A stretch of 64,000 bases of DNA from Palsa-506 sp963836355 (GTDB lineage: Bacteria > Actinomycetota > Actinomycetes > Streptosporangiales > Streptosporangiaceae), in assembly GCA_963836355.1 (NCBI GenBank), contig CAWIJO010000002.1:1240001-1304000 (forward strand), in the 5' to 3' direction. The translations under genes were made by a program, and so were the position numbers. Every line of letters starts with the position of its first letter. Within the stretch, counting starts at the first letter, position 1. Below, piece by piece: positions 63,484 through 64,000 of the stretch. A model generated the notes under the pieces. That model saw nothing but the letters and a program-made list of their open reading frames with translations, was not told where the DNA came from and searched no databases.

Positions 63484-63860
63484 GCGACTAATTTCTGAAC
63501 CGCGCGCACCAGCGCCCACGGCAGCGGGGCCCGCAGGCTGAACATCCGCCATCGGCGATCGAGCCGCCAGCCGCCTGATCGCAACAGGGCGGTATCGATG
63601 ACTCAGCAGCGGGGCTGGTGAGACGGGAGATGCGAGAGAGGTACCAGAGCGCGCCTCGGGCACCGGGTCCGGACGCTTTCATGATCACGGAGTATCCGGC
63701 GCGCTGGAGGTTCATCTCAGCACAATCGGTGAGCTTTTCTGATCGCGGAAGATCCGTGCGTCAGACCCCCGGATCATCCGTGATCATGGACGGCGGCAGG
63801 ATGGCGGCGATCACGACAGGAAACGGCGGCCCTCGCGGCGCAGCGGCTGCCGCACTGGCC
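63484..63860. other. Intergenic region with long inverted repeat
   Basis: About 380 nt before accD5 with no supported gene. It holds the inverted repeat described separately and a central block (about 63720-63790) with several GATC...CCG(T/C)G half-sites. Confidence 0.5.
63681..63787. repeat. Inverted repeat, 19-nt arms, 69-nt spacer
   Basis: Arm 63681-63699 (ATGATCACGGAGTATCCGG) and the reverse complement of 63769-63787 agree at 17 of 19 positions. The spacer contains a further related palindrome-like block (GATCGCGGAAGATCCGTG). It lies 87 nt before accD5. Confidence 0.65.
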
Positions 63861-63866
63861 TAACCT
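63861..63866 (+). promoter_or_regulatory. -10 element of accD5 (leaderless start)
   Basis: TAACCT ends 7 nt before ATG 63874, without a ribosome-binding site. Confidence 0.55.
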
Positions 63867-63873
63867 GTCCGGC

Positions 63874-64000
63874 ATGGCCACCGATGCCCCTGCGCCGGTC
63901 GACGACCCCGCGCAGCCAGACCAGCAGCACGATCAGCAGCCAGCGCCGCACACCACCGCCGGCAAGATCGCCGACCTGGAACGGCGCCGCCGGGAGGCCG
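63874..64000 (+). CDS. accD5: Acyl-CoA (propionyl-CoA) carboxylase beta subunit, partial
   Basis: Only the first 42 codons are inside the window. After a Pro/Gln/Asp-rich start comes TTAGKIADLERRRREA, the conserved N-terminal block of actinobacterial AccD5/PccB-type subunits. Position next to birA agrees with mycobacteria and Streptomyces. The remainder is to the right of the window. Confidence 0.8.
   Translation, partial: MATDAPAPVDDPAQPDQQHDQQPAPHTTAGKIADLERRRREA

Overview
The window is 64 kb of high-GC DNA (strong G/C third-codon bias) from an actinobacterium. Gene content and order support this: glpX, a class I fumarase next to fumC, xseA/xseB, ispH, rmuC and ychF lie together as in Streptomyces and relatives. 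The second half has the mycobacterial/streptomycete birA - PH-domain - GtrA - purK - purE - accD5 neighbourhood. DUF1707, DUF6542, a lipid-droplet-associated protein, GTG starts, leaderless starts and ATGA-coupled operons fit the same phylum. A lineage near Streptosporangiales/Streptomycetales is plausible, but no rRNA or tRNA gene is present to fix it.

Layout. 1-1254: end of a conjugation-like (TcpC-type) membrane locus. 1803-7000: oligopeptidase B, a TAT-exported multicopper oxidase, a broken small gene and a small hypothetical gene. 7654-18642: core genes ychF, rmuC, DUF6542, ispH, a lipid-droplet protein, xseA, an inserted OatA-like acyltransferase, xseB, a TetR regulator and glpX. 18664-24209: DUF1707 protein, GH25 muramidase, MFS exporter, a decarboxylase remnant, and a DUF3224-MarR operon with a palindromic operator. 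24471-27558: two fumarases of unrelated classes in tandem. 28118-30033: a Ser/Thr kinase locus broken by frameshifts. 30129-32845: three secreted cell-wall hydrolase-type proteins. 33194-35201: rhomboid protease, amidohydrolase, YjbR protein. 35281-41701: an ECF-sigma/ABC-transporter operon whose distal end is decayed. 41848-46849: THUMP methyltransferase, amino-acid dehydrogenase, purE, frameshifted purK, GtrA. 46715-48742: two-component system. 48856-54000: leucine/acyl-CoA catabolism genes around a GT-C glycosyltransferase. 54083-60022: a TolB-like protein and an FtsX/LolD-type ABC exporter. 60055-64000: PH-domain protein, biotin ligase birA, a second GT-C glycosyltransferase and the start of accD5.

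How genes work together. IspH feeds isoprenoid synthesis. GlpX and the fumarases serve gluconeogenesis and the TCA cycle. BirA would biotinylate the partner of the acyl-CoA carboxylase whose beta subunit starts at the right edge. The carboxylase beta subunit at 48856, HMG-CoA lyase and enoyl-CoA hydratase form a plausible leucine-degradation set. PurE/PurK carry out the AIR to CAIR steps.

Two cross-cutting patterns stand out. At least 13 genes have a TANNNT -10 hexamer exactly 6 or 7 nt before an ATG/GTG start, the signature of leaderless transcripts. Several genes (purK, the kinase, a small gene at 6053, a decarboxylase, ABC subunits) carry frameshifts or truncations. In purK and the kinase these are single-base deletions, so sequencing error must be excluded before calling them pseudogenes.
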